Shown: positions 8,001 through 13,638 of the stretch, piece after piece
How the letters are laid out: each line of letters starts with the position of its first letter
Position numbering within the stretch: position 1 is the first letter of the stretch
Assembly: GCA_027293795.1 (NCBI GenBank)
Contig: JAPYLE010000108.1
Location: forward strand, 1-13,776
Length of the DNA stretch: 13,776 bases
Reading direction: 5' to 3'
DNA from: Rickettsia endosymbiont of Ixodes persulcatus
GTDB lineage: Bacteria > Pseudomonadota > Alphaproteobacteria > Rickettsiales > Rickettsiaceae
Notes under the pieces: model-generated
Databases searched by the model: none
What the model was told of the DNA's origin: nothing
What the model saw: only the letters and a program-made list of their open reading frames with translations
Made by a program: the position numbers and the translations under genes

Positions 8001-8476
8001 AAAATACCGATAAAAGTTCCGGCTTCAACAAAGCCGTTAGCTCCAAGTAACTCGTCTTTATTTAGGTGATCGGGTAATACGCTATATTTGATTGGACCGA
8101 AAAAAGTAGAGTGTATACCCATTAAGCAAATAGAACAAAACAGAATTAGCAGATTATTATGGTGAAATCCATAAATTGCAAAGGCAATTATACCGATTTC
8201 ACAAATCTTAATTATTTTAATAAGATTAGCACGTTCGTATTTATCGGCAATTTGTCCTGCTATGCTTGCGAATATTATAAAGGGTAGTACAAAAGTAGCA
8301 TTAGCAATTAAAACAAGTAGATTATTATATTTACTTAAAGCTCCTGAAATACCGTAAGTAATAAGAATTACAAGAGCATTTTTTAATATATTATCATTAA
8401 GACAACCACATAATTGTATTATAAAATTCGGTAAAAATCGTCTATCTTTGAAAAGATATAATTTGTTTGTGTCCAT
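5051..8476 (-). CDS. aas: Fused LplT-like MFS flippase / 2-acylglycerophosphoethanolamine acyltransferase / acyl-ACP synthetase
   Basis: About 1141 residues in three parts. Residues 1-425 form a 12-helix MFS transporter with DRRFLPNFIIQL at the front, matching the lysophospholipid flippase LplT. Residues 430-630 are a PlsC acyltransferase with NHISYLD (468-474, the H-x4-D motif), the Aas-like VDPSNPMAIK, and FPEGR (536-540). Residues 650-1141 are an AMP-binding synthetase: IIFTSGTEGEPK (810-821), EGYGITEAAP (948-957), YDTGD (1019-1023) and the C-terminal catalytic Lys in NGKIDYL. In E. coli lplT and aas are adjacent separate genes; here they are one frame. The protein should bring lysophospholipid across the inner membrane and re-acylate it with acyl-ACP. 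The ATG at 8476 is preferred to an upstream TTG (8485), which touches a -10 hexamer. All motifs are intact. Confidence 0.93.
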   Translation of the reverse strand: MDTNKLYLFKDRRFLPNFIIQLCGCLNDNILKNALVILITYGISGALSKYNNLLVLIANATFVLPFIIFASIAGQIADKYERANLIKIIKICEIGIIAFAIYGFHHNNLLILFCSICLMGIHSTFFGPIKYSVLPDHLNKDELLGANGFVEAGTFIGIFIGTIIGSYYTISNNFIIYSLITIAFLGFITGLFVPKSGNANRDIKINFNIIDESTNMIKYAKAKKQIYLAILGISWFWFIGAAIISQIPLLAKITFKADENVANLFLAVFSLGVGVGSFLCGKIFEDEITVKYLFISTLGISIFGIDLFFASRISSVNYEPTQLKSILVFLSKRHNWRIVIDLFFLAAIGGLYIVPLFAILQHYANPANRSRIIAVNNLINSIFMVGSTIILSLLFYLNFTIPWIILFISLANIIVTIHIYRLIPEVKIIPYQLLRRIFQICFDLMYKVEVKGFENFQKAGKKVVVVANHISYLDPPLIATYLREEMTFAISPDIQKIWWLKPFLRMAKTLPVDPSNPMAIKTLVKEVQKDQKVAIFPEGRISVTGSLMKIYEGPGMIADKAGATVLPVRIDGTQFTHLSKLKNILKRKIFPKITITVLPPVKFANMDAASNQERRSYIARTLYDIMADMMFESSDYKNTLFSSLIEAAKIHGFKKKIIDDFENNAVTYRDLILKSFILGDLIKTNNIFGRNLGLMLPNTTNTLIAFYAMQSSDYVPAIINWSIGISTIINSCKLAQIKVVYTSKQFIEEANLHELITNLLDFGIKIIYLEDFKNQISIALKLKAKIGSYFAQTYYNYFCRNRDDEKPAVIIFTSGTEGEPKAVLLSHRNLQTNRYQITAKVPFSPEDIVFNSLPLFHCFGLGGAIITTLNGIKLFLYPSPLNYRTIPEVIYDVGATILISTDTFLNGYANYAHPYDFYSLRYIFAGSEKLKEPTRQFWLNKYGIRIFEGYGITEAAPIIACNTPMHNKAGTVGRLLPKIDYKLEKVEGINEGGRLFIRGPNIMLGYLDLENNHTYREWYDTGDIVKIDSEGYITILGRVKHFAKIAGEMISLTKIEELASKINPDSLHAAISVPDKTHGEKIILFTTSSGINRENFTDAISKAQISLLHLPKVIITDSEIPLLANGKIDYLEMMKNVDRYI

Positions 8477-8485
8477 AATATTCAA

Positions 8486-8514
8486 ATACTATGCAATTTA
8501 TATTAATATGTCAA
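8486..8514 (-). promoter_or_regulatory. Candidate sigma-70 promoter of aas
   Basis: On the minus strand, a perfect TTGACA (8514-8509), a 17-bp spacer and TAGTAT (8491-8486) form a good sigma-70 promoter. The aas ATG (8476) begins nine bases after the -10, so transcription would start only two or three bases before the ATG. The -35 overlaps the last codons (Leu-Thr) of the small ORF at 8503-8661. That ORF could also drive aas by read-through, so the site is a candidate only. Confidence 0.55.
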
Positions 8515-8661
8515 ATCGGGTTTATTGCCAATATTATTCTTTTCCTTTTGTACTTTTTTCCTTCTTTGTAAATTCTTCTTTAAGGCAGTTGATAAGTTAT
8601 TAAATTTAGCCGTTGATTTGGCTCTTTTCGGTTTTTCTTTAGTATCTTCGGTAGATGACAT
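8503..8661 (-). CDS. Small basic protein of 52 residues, unknown function
   Basis: The minus strand from ATG 8661-8659 to TAA 8505-8503 encodes MSSTEDTKEKPKRAKSTAKF, then NNLSTALKKNLQRRKKVQKE and KNNIGNKPDLTY. It is very rich in Lys and Arg with a Ser/Thr-rich front, no membrane segment and no cysteine; LSTALKKNLQRRKKVQK could form an amphipathic basic helix. I believe similar short proteins with an LxxALxxNLxRRK core occur in alphaproteobacteria, but this needs a search. A role in binding nucleic acid or acidic lipids is only a guess from charge. It ends 26 bp before the aas ATG on the same strand, so the two may be co-transcribed. It diverges from pccB across a 74-bp gap. It is favoured over the opposite-strand frame because that frame overlaps the pccB start and encodes an odd Phe/Leu-rich peptide. 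Confidence 0.7.
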   Translation of the reverse strand: MSSTEDTKEKPKRAKSTAKFNNLSTALKKNLQRRKKVQKEKNNIGNKPDLTY

Positions 8662-8672
8662 AAATAATTATC

Positions 8673-8701
8673 TTTTCAGGGTAACATTATTATATTATAC
8701 T
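8673..8701 (+). promoter_or_regulatory. Candidate pccB promoter in a divergent control region
   Basis: TTTTCA (8673-8678), a 17-bp spacer and TATACT (8696-8701) suit a sigma-70 promoter with a leader of about 28 bases to the pccB ATG. On the opposite strand a TATAAT (8699-8694) overlaps the same bases and points to the small ORF starting at 8661, though its -35 is poor. Overlapping -10 boxes would make the two directions compete for polymerase. Confidence 0.4.
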
Positions 8702-8735
8702 ACCGGTATTTTGGAAAATAAAACTATAAATATCT

Positions 8736-10280
8736 ATGAATCAAAGTAATATAATATCTCCTGAGTTACTGGATGAGAGAAAAAATATTGCAAGGCAAGG
8801 GGGCGGTGAGGCTAGAATCAACGCACAACATCAAAAAGGTAAGTTAACTGCACGTGAGCGGATAGAAGTATTATTAGATCCAAATAGCTTTACCGAAACA
8901 GGTATGTTTGTAGCACATAGATGCGATAATTTCGGGATGCAGGATAAAAAGTTCTTAGGTGACGGTGTTGTAACGGGACACGGTACGATAAACGGTAGGT
9001 TGGTATTTATTTATAGCCAAGATTTTACTGTACTCGGCGGCTCACTCGGCGAATATCATGCTAAGAAAATCTGCGATATTATCGATCAAGCTATAGCAAC
9101 CGGTGCTCCCGTAATCGGTATTAACGACTCAGGAGGAGCAAGAATTCAAGAAGGTGTAGACGCTCTTGCCGGATACGGTGAATTATTTCAGCGTAATGTT
9201 TTAGCTTCGGGTATTATTCCGCAAATTACCTTAATTATGGGACCTTGTGCTGGCGGTGCGGTATATTCTCCAGCCTTAACCGATTTTATATTTATGGTTA
9301 AGAATAGTTCTTATATGTTCGTAACCGGTCCTGATGTAGTAAAAACTGTTACGGGTGAAGAAGTGAGCCAAGAAAAGCTCGGCGGTGCTAGGATGCATAC
9401 CACTAAAAGCGGCGTTGCCGATCTTGCATTTAACAATGATATAGAAGCATTGCTCGAAATTCGTAAGTTCTTTAATTTCCTGCCGTCATCCAATCGTAGC
9501 CCTCTTCCTGTTCGTTCGACTGTTGATCCTGCCGATAGAGTCGATATGTCTCTTAGCACGTTAATACCTAATACTCCTAATAAGCCTTATGATATGAAAG
9601 AGCTTGTTGAGCTTATCGTTGATGAGGGAGAATTTTTTGAACTACAACCTGATTTTGCTAAGAATATCATTATTGGCTTTGGTTATATGGAAGGTTATCC
9701 GGTAGGTTTTGTTGCTAATCAACCATTACATTTAGCCGGATGTTTAGATATAAATGCTTCAAGAAAAGCAGCAAGATTTATTAGATTTTGTGATGCTTTC
9801 AATATTCCTATAGTGAGCCTTGTGGATGTGCCTGGATTTTTACCCGGTACATCTCAAGAGCATGACGGCATTATTAAACACGGTGCTAAACTGTTATATG
9901 CTTATGCGGAAGCTACAGTGCCGAAGATTACCGTAATTACCCGTAAAGCCTACGGAGGTGCTTATATAGTTATGAACTCTAAGCATCTTAGAGGCGATAT
10001 AAACTATGCTTGGTTTAATTCTGAAATCGCCGTTATGGGTGCAGAGGGAGCAGCCGAGATAATATTTAAGGAAGAATGTAAAGCCCCTGAAGCTAAAAAA
10101 CAAAAAATCGATGAATATAGAAAAGTAGTAACTTCACCTTTTGTTGCGGCATCTAGGGGATATTTAGATGATATTATAAGACCGCAAAATACTAGATGGC
10201 GAATATGTAAGGCATTAAATTTCTTACGCACTAAAAAAGTAGAATTACCTTGGAAAAAGCATGATAATTTGCCGCTATAA
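8736..10280 (+). CDS. pccB: Propionyl-CoA carboxylase beta chain (carboxyltransferase)
   Basis: This 514-residue protein transfers carboxyl from carboxybiotin on PccA to propionyl-CoA, giving methylmalonyl-CoA. The N-terminal crotonase-like half has KGKLTARERIEVLLDP (34-49), NDSGGARIQEG (130-140) and the oxyanion-type GPCAGGAVYSPA (169-180). The C-terminal half has VDVPGFLPGTSQE (363-375) and the second oxyanion loop AYGGAY (405-410), followed by GDINYAW...EIAVMGAEGAAEI. This last stretch follows the propionyl-specific pattern (GDTNYAWP in known PccB) rather than the acetyl-CoA form. Length and motifs are those of an intact hexameric PccB. The ATG at 8736 suits the family start, though no clear Shine-Dalgarno is seen. 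pccA lies downstream on the same strand, separated by a repeat and one unknown ORF. Propionyl-CoA would come from amino acids or odd-chain fatty acids of the host. Confidence 0.96.
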   Translation: MNQSNIISPELLDERKNIARQGGGEARINAQHQKGKLTARERIEVLLDPNSFTETGMFVAHRCDNFGMQDKKFLGDGVVTGHGTINGRLVFIYSQDFTVLGGSLGEYHAKKICDIIDQAIATGAPVIGINDSGGARIQEGVDALAGYGELFQRNVLASGIIPQITLIMGPCAGGAVYSPALTDFIFMVKNSSYMFVTGPDVVKTVTGEEVSQEKLGGARMHTTKSGVADLAFNNDIEALLEIRKFFNFLPSSNRSPLPVRSTVDPADRVDMSLSTLIPNTPNKPYDMKELVELIVDEGEFFELQPDFAKNIIIGFGYMEGYPVGFVANQPLHLAGCLDINASRKAARFIRFCDAFNIPIVSLVDVPGFLPGTSQEHDGIIKHGAKLLYAYAEATVPKITVITRKAYGGAYIVMNSKHLRGDINYAWFNSEIAVMGAEGAAEIIFKEECKAPEAKKQKIDEYRKVVTSPFVAASRGYLDDIIRPQNTRWRICKALNFLRTKKVELPWKKHDNLPL

Positions 10281-10423
10281 ATGTCATTCCCGCGTAGGCG
10301 GGAATCCAAAAAAAAGTAATAAAAAAATGCTAAAAATTAGCATTTTTAACTGAATTGCTTCGTCAATTACTATGTAATTTCCTCGCAATGACAAAAAAAA
10401 GTCGAGCTATGCGGGAATGACAT
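10281..10423. repeat. Composite palindromic element after pccB
   Basis: It starts at the base after the pccB stop. Outer arms ATGTCATTCCCGC (10281-10293) and GCGGGAATGACAT (10411-10423) pair perfectly. The left arm holds a full CCCGC-GTAG-GCGGG hairpin, the right arm a degenerate one. The interior (about 10321-10392) resembles the right half of the element at 554-675, including TGAATTGCTTCGTC and CCTCGCAATGAC, so two element types appear nested. An 11-bp stem (10323-10333 with 10337-10347, AAAAATGCTAA / TTAGCATTTTT) ending in a T run could terminate pccB transcripts weakly. The rest to 10504 shows no gene, only a CACGCAACAA flank near 10431. Confidence 0.8.
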
Positions 10424-10504
10424 CGAGAACCACGCAACAAATCCGGCTTGATATGCAGTATGACAGTAATTAAAAAATTTGAATATAAATATTGGATAGT
10501 TAAT

Positions 10505-10939
10505 ATGAAAACAAAAACTCCTCCTCCTTTAGATCTCACAAAAATACCGGAACAAATATATATGAAACCTCCTACTCCTAAAGATCAAAATGGTAATAAA
10601 TTAGTAACTGCATATGCAGTTACTAGAATTATTAGAGATATTAAAGAAATTAAGGATACATCTATAGTTTCTATGACTCCGGTGACTCCTGTTACTCCGC
10701 ATACGCCAACTTTAGATAACAAATTTTATCATTTGGAAAGTAAGAATTATTATCTATATCATCTTAAGCATACACTTATTAGACCTATTAAAAACTCAGC
10801 ACCAGCAGAAGCTCCACCGCTTGTACCTGTGAAAGTTCAAGAAGATGTATCGTTAGAAGAAAGCAATATATATGCTATACCTGAAGAAAATAGTAATAAT
10901 ATGGAATGTATTGCACTAATAACCGAGTTGTTTATTTAG
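10505..10939 (+). CDS. Hypothetical proline-rich protein between pccB and pccA
   Basis: I do not recognise this protein. From the ATG at 10505 it has 144 residues starting MKTKTPPPLDLTKIPEQIYM. The frame extends upstream to an ATG at 10460 and a TTG at 10448, but those begin inside or next to the repeat flank, and the short extension (KKFEYKYWIVN) looks unlike the rest. The 10505 start is my choice, with no strong Shine-Dalgarno at any of the three. The protein has proline-rich stretches (KPPTPKD near 21-27, MTPVTPVTPHTPTLD about 62-76, APAEAPPLVPVKV near 101-113), a Lys/Tyr-rich middle (FYHLESKNYYLYHLKH) and an acidic tail (EEENS type). It has no clear membrane segment or signal peptide. Such low-complexity proteins are common lineage-specific genes in Rickettsia. 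A link to propionyl-CoA carboxylase rests on position only. Confidence 0.55.
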   Translation: MKTKTPPPLDLTKIPEQIYMKPPTPKDQNGNKLVTAYAVTRIIRDIKEIKDTSIVSMTPVTPVTPHTPTLDNKFYHLESKNYYLYHLKHTLIRPIKNSAPAEAPPLVPVKVQEDVSLEESNIYAIPEENSNNMECIALITELFI

Positions 10940-10970
10940 ATTCTTACTAAGTTAAGAATAAAGCTTATTT

Positions 10971-10976
10971 TATAAT
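10971..10976 (+). promoter_or_regulatory. Candidate -10 box of pccA, 8 bases before the ATG
   Basis: TATAAT is followed by AAAAAACT and then ATG, the same 8-base spacing as at znuB. I see no Shine-Dalgarno and no good -35 at 17 bp. A 6-bp hairpin (TTCTTA 10941-10946, TAAGAA 10953-10958) lies between the preceding stop and this site. The nearness to the ATG would give a leaderless message if the box is used. Confidence 0.4.
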
Positions 10977-10984
10977 AAAAAACT

Positions 10985-12982
10985 ATGAATAAACCATTAT
11001 TTGATAAAATTTTAATTGCTAATCGTAGCGAGATCGCCGTTAGGATAATACGTACCTTAAAAAAAATAGGTATAAAGTCGGTTGCAGTATATTCTGAAGC
11101 AGATACAAACTCGATGTATGTGCAGCATGCGGACGAGGCTTATTATATAGGCGATTCTCCTGCAACGGAAAGTTATTTATCTATTAAAAATATTATTTCG
11201 GCGATTCGTGAAAGTGGGGCAAGTGCAGTACATCCAGGTTACGGTTTTTTATCGGAAAATCCGAATTTTGCCAATATTCTTAAAAGAGAAGGAGTAGTTT
11301 TAATAGGTCCTAGTGCTACAACCATTAAGAAAATGGGCGATAAAATCGAAGCAAAGAAAATTGCGATAGAGGCGGGCGTTAGTACCGTTCCCGGTTATAT
11401 GGGGACTATAAAAGATGTTAAACAGGCAGTAGATATTGCCAAAGAAATAGGTTTTCCGGTAATAGTAAAAGCGGCTGCCGGTGGAGGCGGGCGTGGTATG
11501 AGAGTGGTGAATAATCCTGCTGAAATGGCAAATGCTTTTGAGTCGGCAAAACTTGAAGCAGCCAATAGTTTTAGTGATGATAGATTATTTATTGAGAAGT
11601 TAATTCAAACTCCCCGTCATATCGAAATTCAGTTACTTGCCGATCAATATGGTAATAGTGTATGCCTTGGAGAGCGTGAATGTTCAATACAGCGTCACCA
11701 TCAAAAAGTAATCGAAGAAGCACCAAGCTCTTTTATTACCGAAGATGTAAGACAAGAAATGTATAGGCAGGTAATATCTTTATCTCAAAAAGTTGGATAC
11801 TATTCAGCAGGTACTGTTGAGTTCATAGTAGATAGCAATAAAAATTTCTATTTCTTAGAAATGAATACTAGGTTGCAAGTGGAGCATCCTGTTACTGAGC
11901 TAATTACCGGTATAGATATCGTTGAAGAAATGATAAAAATTGCTGCCGGTGAAAAATTATCTTTTACGCAAGATGACGTAAAATTAAAAGGTTGGGCATT
12001 TGAATTCCGAATTTGTGCTGAAAATCCAAGCCGAGGTTTCTTACCTTCTAGCGGTAGAATTATAGCTTATTCCGAACCTGCAAAGAGTCCTAATATCCGT
12101 ATAGATACAGGGATCGGGCTTGGCGGTGAAGTAAGTATGTTTTATGATTCGATGATTGCAAAATTATGTACTTACGGTGAAACAAGAGAGCAAGCAATTG
12201 AGGTAATGCGTTCTGCTTTGAGTTCTTATATAATTAACGGTATTGCTCATAATATCAGTTTCTTAGAAGCAGTAATGCTACATCCGCGTTTTGTTAGCGG
12301 TGATATTTCTACGGCCTTTATTCAAGAAGAATATCCTGACGGTTTTTCAGGAGCTAGTCTAACCTCAGAAGTAACAACCGTATTTCTAGCAACGGCTATT
12401 TTCATTTATATATCGGAACAAAGACGTGCTTCTTTAATTTCTGGCAATATTAATAATCAAGCTAATAAAATAGGTACTAGATGGGTGGTAACTATCGATG
12501 ATAAACTATTCCCCGTATTAATTACCCCTGTTGAAAACGGCTATAATATACGTCACGAAAGCGACCGAATATATATTCGTAGTAACTGGAATTTAGGTAA
12601 TGAACTTTTTACGGCTATAATTAACGGTAAAAAGACAAATGTGAAAATTGAGAATATCAGAACCGGTTATTTATTATCACATGCCGGTATTAGTGTAAAA
12701 GCATTTGTTCGCTCTCCTCGTATATCGGAACTTGAAGCGTTGATGGTCTCAAAAGTAGTAGTAGAAGAAAGTACTGAATTACAAGCTCCTCTAAGCGGTC
12801 AGATTGCATCAATAAAAGTTACGGAAGGGCAGCAAGTAATAGCAGGGCAAGAAATTATGGTTTTAACTGCTATGAAAATGGAAAACCTGATTCTTGCCGA
12901 AAGAGAGGGAAAAATAGCTAAAATTTATGTCAATGAAAAGGATAATGTTGTAAGAGGACAGATATTGTTGGAATTTGCTTGA
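10985..12982 (+). CDS. pccA: Propionyl-CoA carboxylase alpha chain (biotin carboxylase and biotin carrier)
   Basis: This 665-residue protein carboxylates its own biotin with ATP and bicarbonate and hands the carboxyl to PccB. Biotin carboxylase covers about 1-450: ILIANRSEIAVRIIRT (9-24), HPGYGFLSEN (83-92), the ATP-grasp glycine loop AAAGGGGRGM (163-172), ERECSIQRHHQK (230-241) and EMNTRLQVEHPVTE (292-305). About 450-590 is the poorly conserved linker and BT region that docks on PccB. The C-terminal biotinyl domain (about 597-665) has AMKMEN, with the biotin-carrying Lys at 631. The length and domain order are those of PCC alpha rather than the shorter AccC, and no motif is missing. The ATG is directly followed by conserved sequence. 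Biotin addition by BirA elsewhere in the genome is required. Confidence 0.96.
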   Translation: MNKPLFDKILIANRSEIAVRIIRTLKKIGIKSVAVYSEADTNSMYVQHADEAYYIGDSPATESYLSIKNIISAIRESGASAVHPGYGFLSENPNFANILKREGVVLIGPSATTIKKMGDKIEAKKIAIEAGVSTVPGYMGTIKDVKQAVDIAKEIGFPVIVKAAAGGGGRGMRVVNNPAEMANAFESAKLEAANSFSDDRLFIEKLIQTPRHIEIQLLADQYGNSVCLGERECSIQRHHQKVIEEAPSSFITEDVRQEMYRQVISLSQKVGYYSAGTVEFIVDSNKNFYFLEMNTRLQVEHPVTELITGIDIVEEMIKIAAGEKLSFTQDDVKLKGWAFEFRICAENPSRGFLPSSGRIIAYSEPAKSPNIRIDTGIGLGGEVSMFYDSMIAKLCTYGETREQAIEVMRSALSSYIINGIAHNISFLEAVMLHPRFVSGDISTAFIQEEYPDGFSGASLTSEVTTVFLATAIFIYISEQRRASLISGNINNQANKIGTRWVVTIDDKLFPVLITPVENGYNIRHESDRIYIRSNWNLGNELFTAIINGKKTNVKIENIRTGYLLSHAGISVKAFVRSPRISELEALMVSKVVVEESTELQAPLSGQIASIKVTEGQQVIAGQEIMVLTAMKMENLILAEREGKIAKIYVNEKDNVVRGQILLEFA

Positions 12983-13016
12983 TATTGATATACTCGTTTA
13001 ATTTGAAAAATTGTTA

Positions 13017-13141
13017 CAGCATATTTTAGAAAGCTCGATACAAGTGAATTTTGCAGGATGCGCCTTTGCTCACGTAGTTTATCTACCTCATGCAGGCTCA
13101 CCTTTAAATTCATCTTGTTTGGAGCTTTCTAAAATATGCTG
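13017..13141. repeat. Palindromic element after pccA
   Basis: A perfect 20-bp inverted repeat (13017-13036 and 13122-13141, core AGCATATTTTAGAAAGCTC) bounds about 125 bp. Pairing continues imperfectly inward (ACAAGTGAATTTT near 13041, complement near 13105-13118), and an inner pair (CTCACGTAG... / GGCTCACC) extends it. It shares no obvious sequence with the other palindromes here, so it is a different family. It lies 34 bp after the pccA stop and could end that transcript. A weaker stem (GCTTATAA 13155-13162, TTATAAGC 13192-13199) follows. Otherwise 12983-13244 holds no gene I can support. Confidence 0.8.
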
Positions 13142-13244
13142 CATATTGTTTTTCGCTTATAATCTGCTACTATATTATATATACGCTGCGGTTATAAGCT
13201 TCAAAAGTGTCTTGTTCGTTTTCAAGTCAAACTTCGTCTATCTA

Positions 13245-13595
13245 TTATTCATTTAATATATCTATATTAATTAAGTCAAAATTTTCTCCAATACATAAAA
13301 TATTTGAGTTAGTTTTTTCTTTGAGGATATATTCTATTAAGTTAAAATTTTTCTCAATATCTGAAATATTTGAGTTGGCTTTTTCAAACAGATAATGATT
13401 TTTGTTTACCTTATTATATGCCTCTATAGCTTCTATAAATTTTTCTTGTTGAAAGTAAAACTCTCCTATATTAAACAGAACATAAGGATAAGATGTACTA
13501 CTTTTATCTATTTTGCTATAAGCAGCTTCTCTAGCTTCTTTATCTCCACCGTTCTTAAAATGATTATTTCCTTCCGTAAGATGTGGATTAGACAT
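13245..13595 (-). CDS. Short tetratricopeptide-repeat protein
   Basis: This 116-residue protein has about two TPR-like helical units: residues 8-32 (EGNNHFKNGGDKEAREAAYS..., an altered copy of the A-x-NG-x-Y-x-EAI-x-AY pattern) and 38-62 (YVLFNIGEFYFQQEKFIEAI followed by EAYNKV), the clearer one. TPRs bind other proteins; the partner is unknown. Rickettsia genomes hold families of such proteins, often longer, so this may be a shortened member. The C-terminal 45 residues are not TPR but a 22-residue unit repeated twice (see the tandem repeat entry). The first TPR has an extra residue and NGGDKEAREAA where NGDYKEAIEA is usual, hinting at past indels. AGAGGGAAT just before the ATG is a usable ribosome site, though close. 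The IS630 end lies 44 bp upstream and may have separated the gene from its original promoter. Confidence 0.75.
   Translation of the reverse strand: MSNPHLTEGNNHFKNGGDKEAREAAYSKIDKSSTSYPYVLFNIGEFYFQQEKFIEAIEAYNKVNKNHYLFEKANSNISDIEKNFNLIEYILKEKTNSNILCIGENFDLINIDILNE
13251..13382 (-). repeat. 66-bp in-frame tandem duplication within the TPR gene
   Basis: Two adjacent 66-bp copies (13317-13382 and 13251-13316) encode residues 72-93 and 94-115. The units read KANSNISDIEKNFNLIEYIL+KE and KTNSNILCIGENFDLINIDI+LN, keeping NSNI, NF and LI at the same spacing. On the plus strand the shared words are AAATATTTGAGTT and ATTAAGT(C/T)AAAATTTT. The copies have diverged, so the duplication is not recent. Confidence 0.75.
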
Positions 13596-13638
13596 ATTCC
13601 CTCTATATTGTAATTAGATTTTTTTATAAAAAAGTATA

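Noticed and set aside
8483..8485. TTG start giving aas three more residues
   Set aside because: It directly follows the TAGTAT hexamer, so it would precede the expected transcript start; the ATG at 8476 is simpler.
8525..8749. 74-residue plus-strand frame before pccB
   Set aside because: Antisense to the basic small ORF, Phe/Leu-rich as expected from a Lys-rich opposite strand, and overlaps the pccB start.
9311..10309. Three minus-strand frames inside pccB
   Set aside because: Antisense to a gene with all family motifs; their sequences show no recognisable domain.
12925..13256. Frames on both strands covering the pccA end and the following repeat
   Set aside because: Both lie mostly within the 13017-13141 inverted repeat or antisense to pccA, and have no ribosome site.
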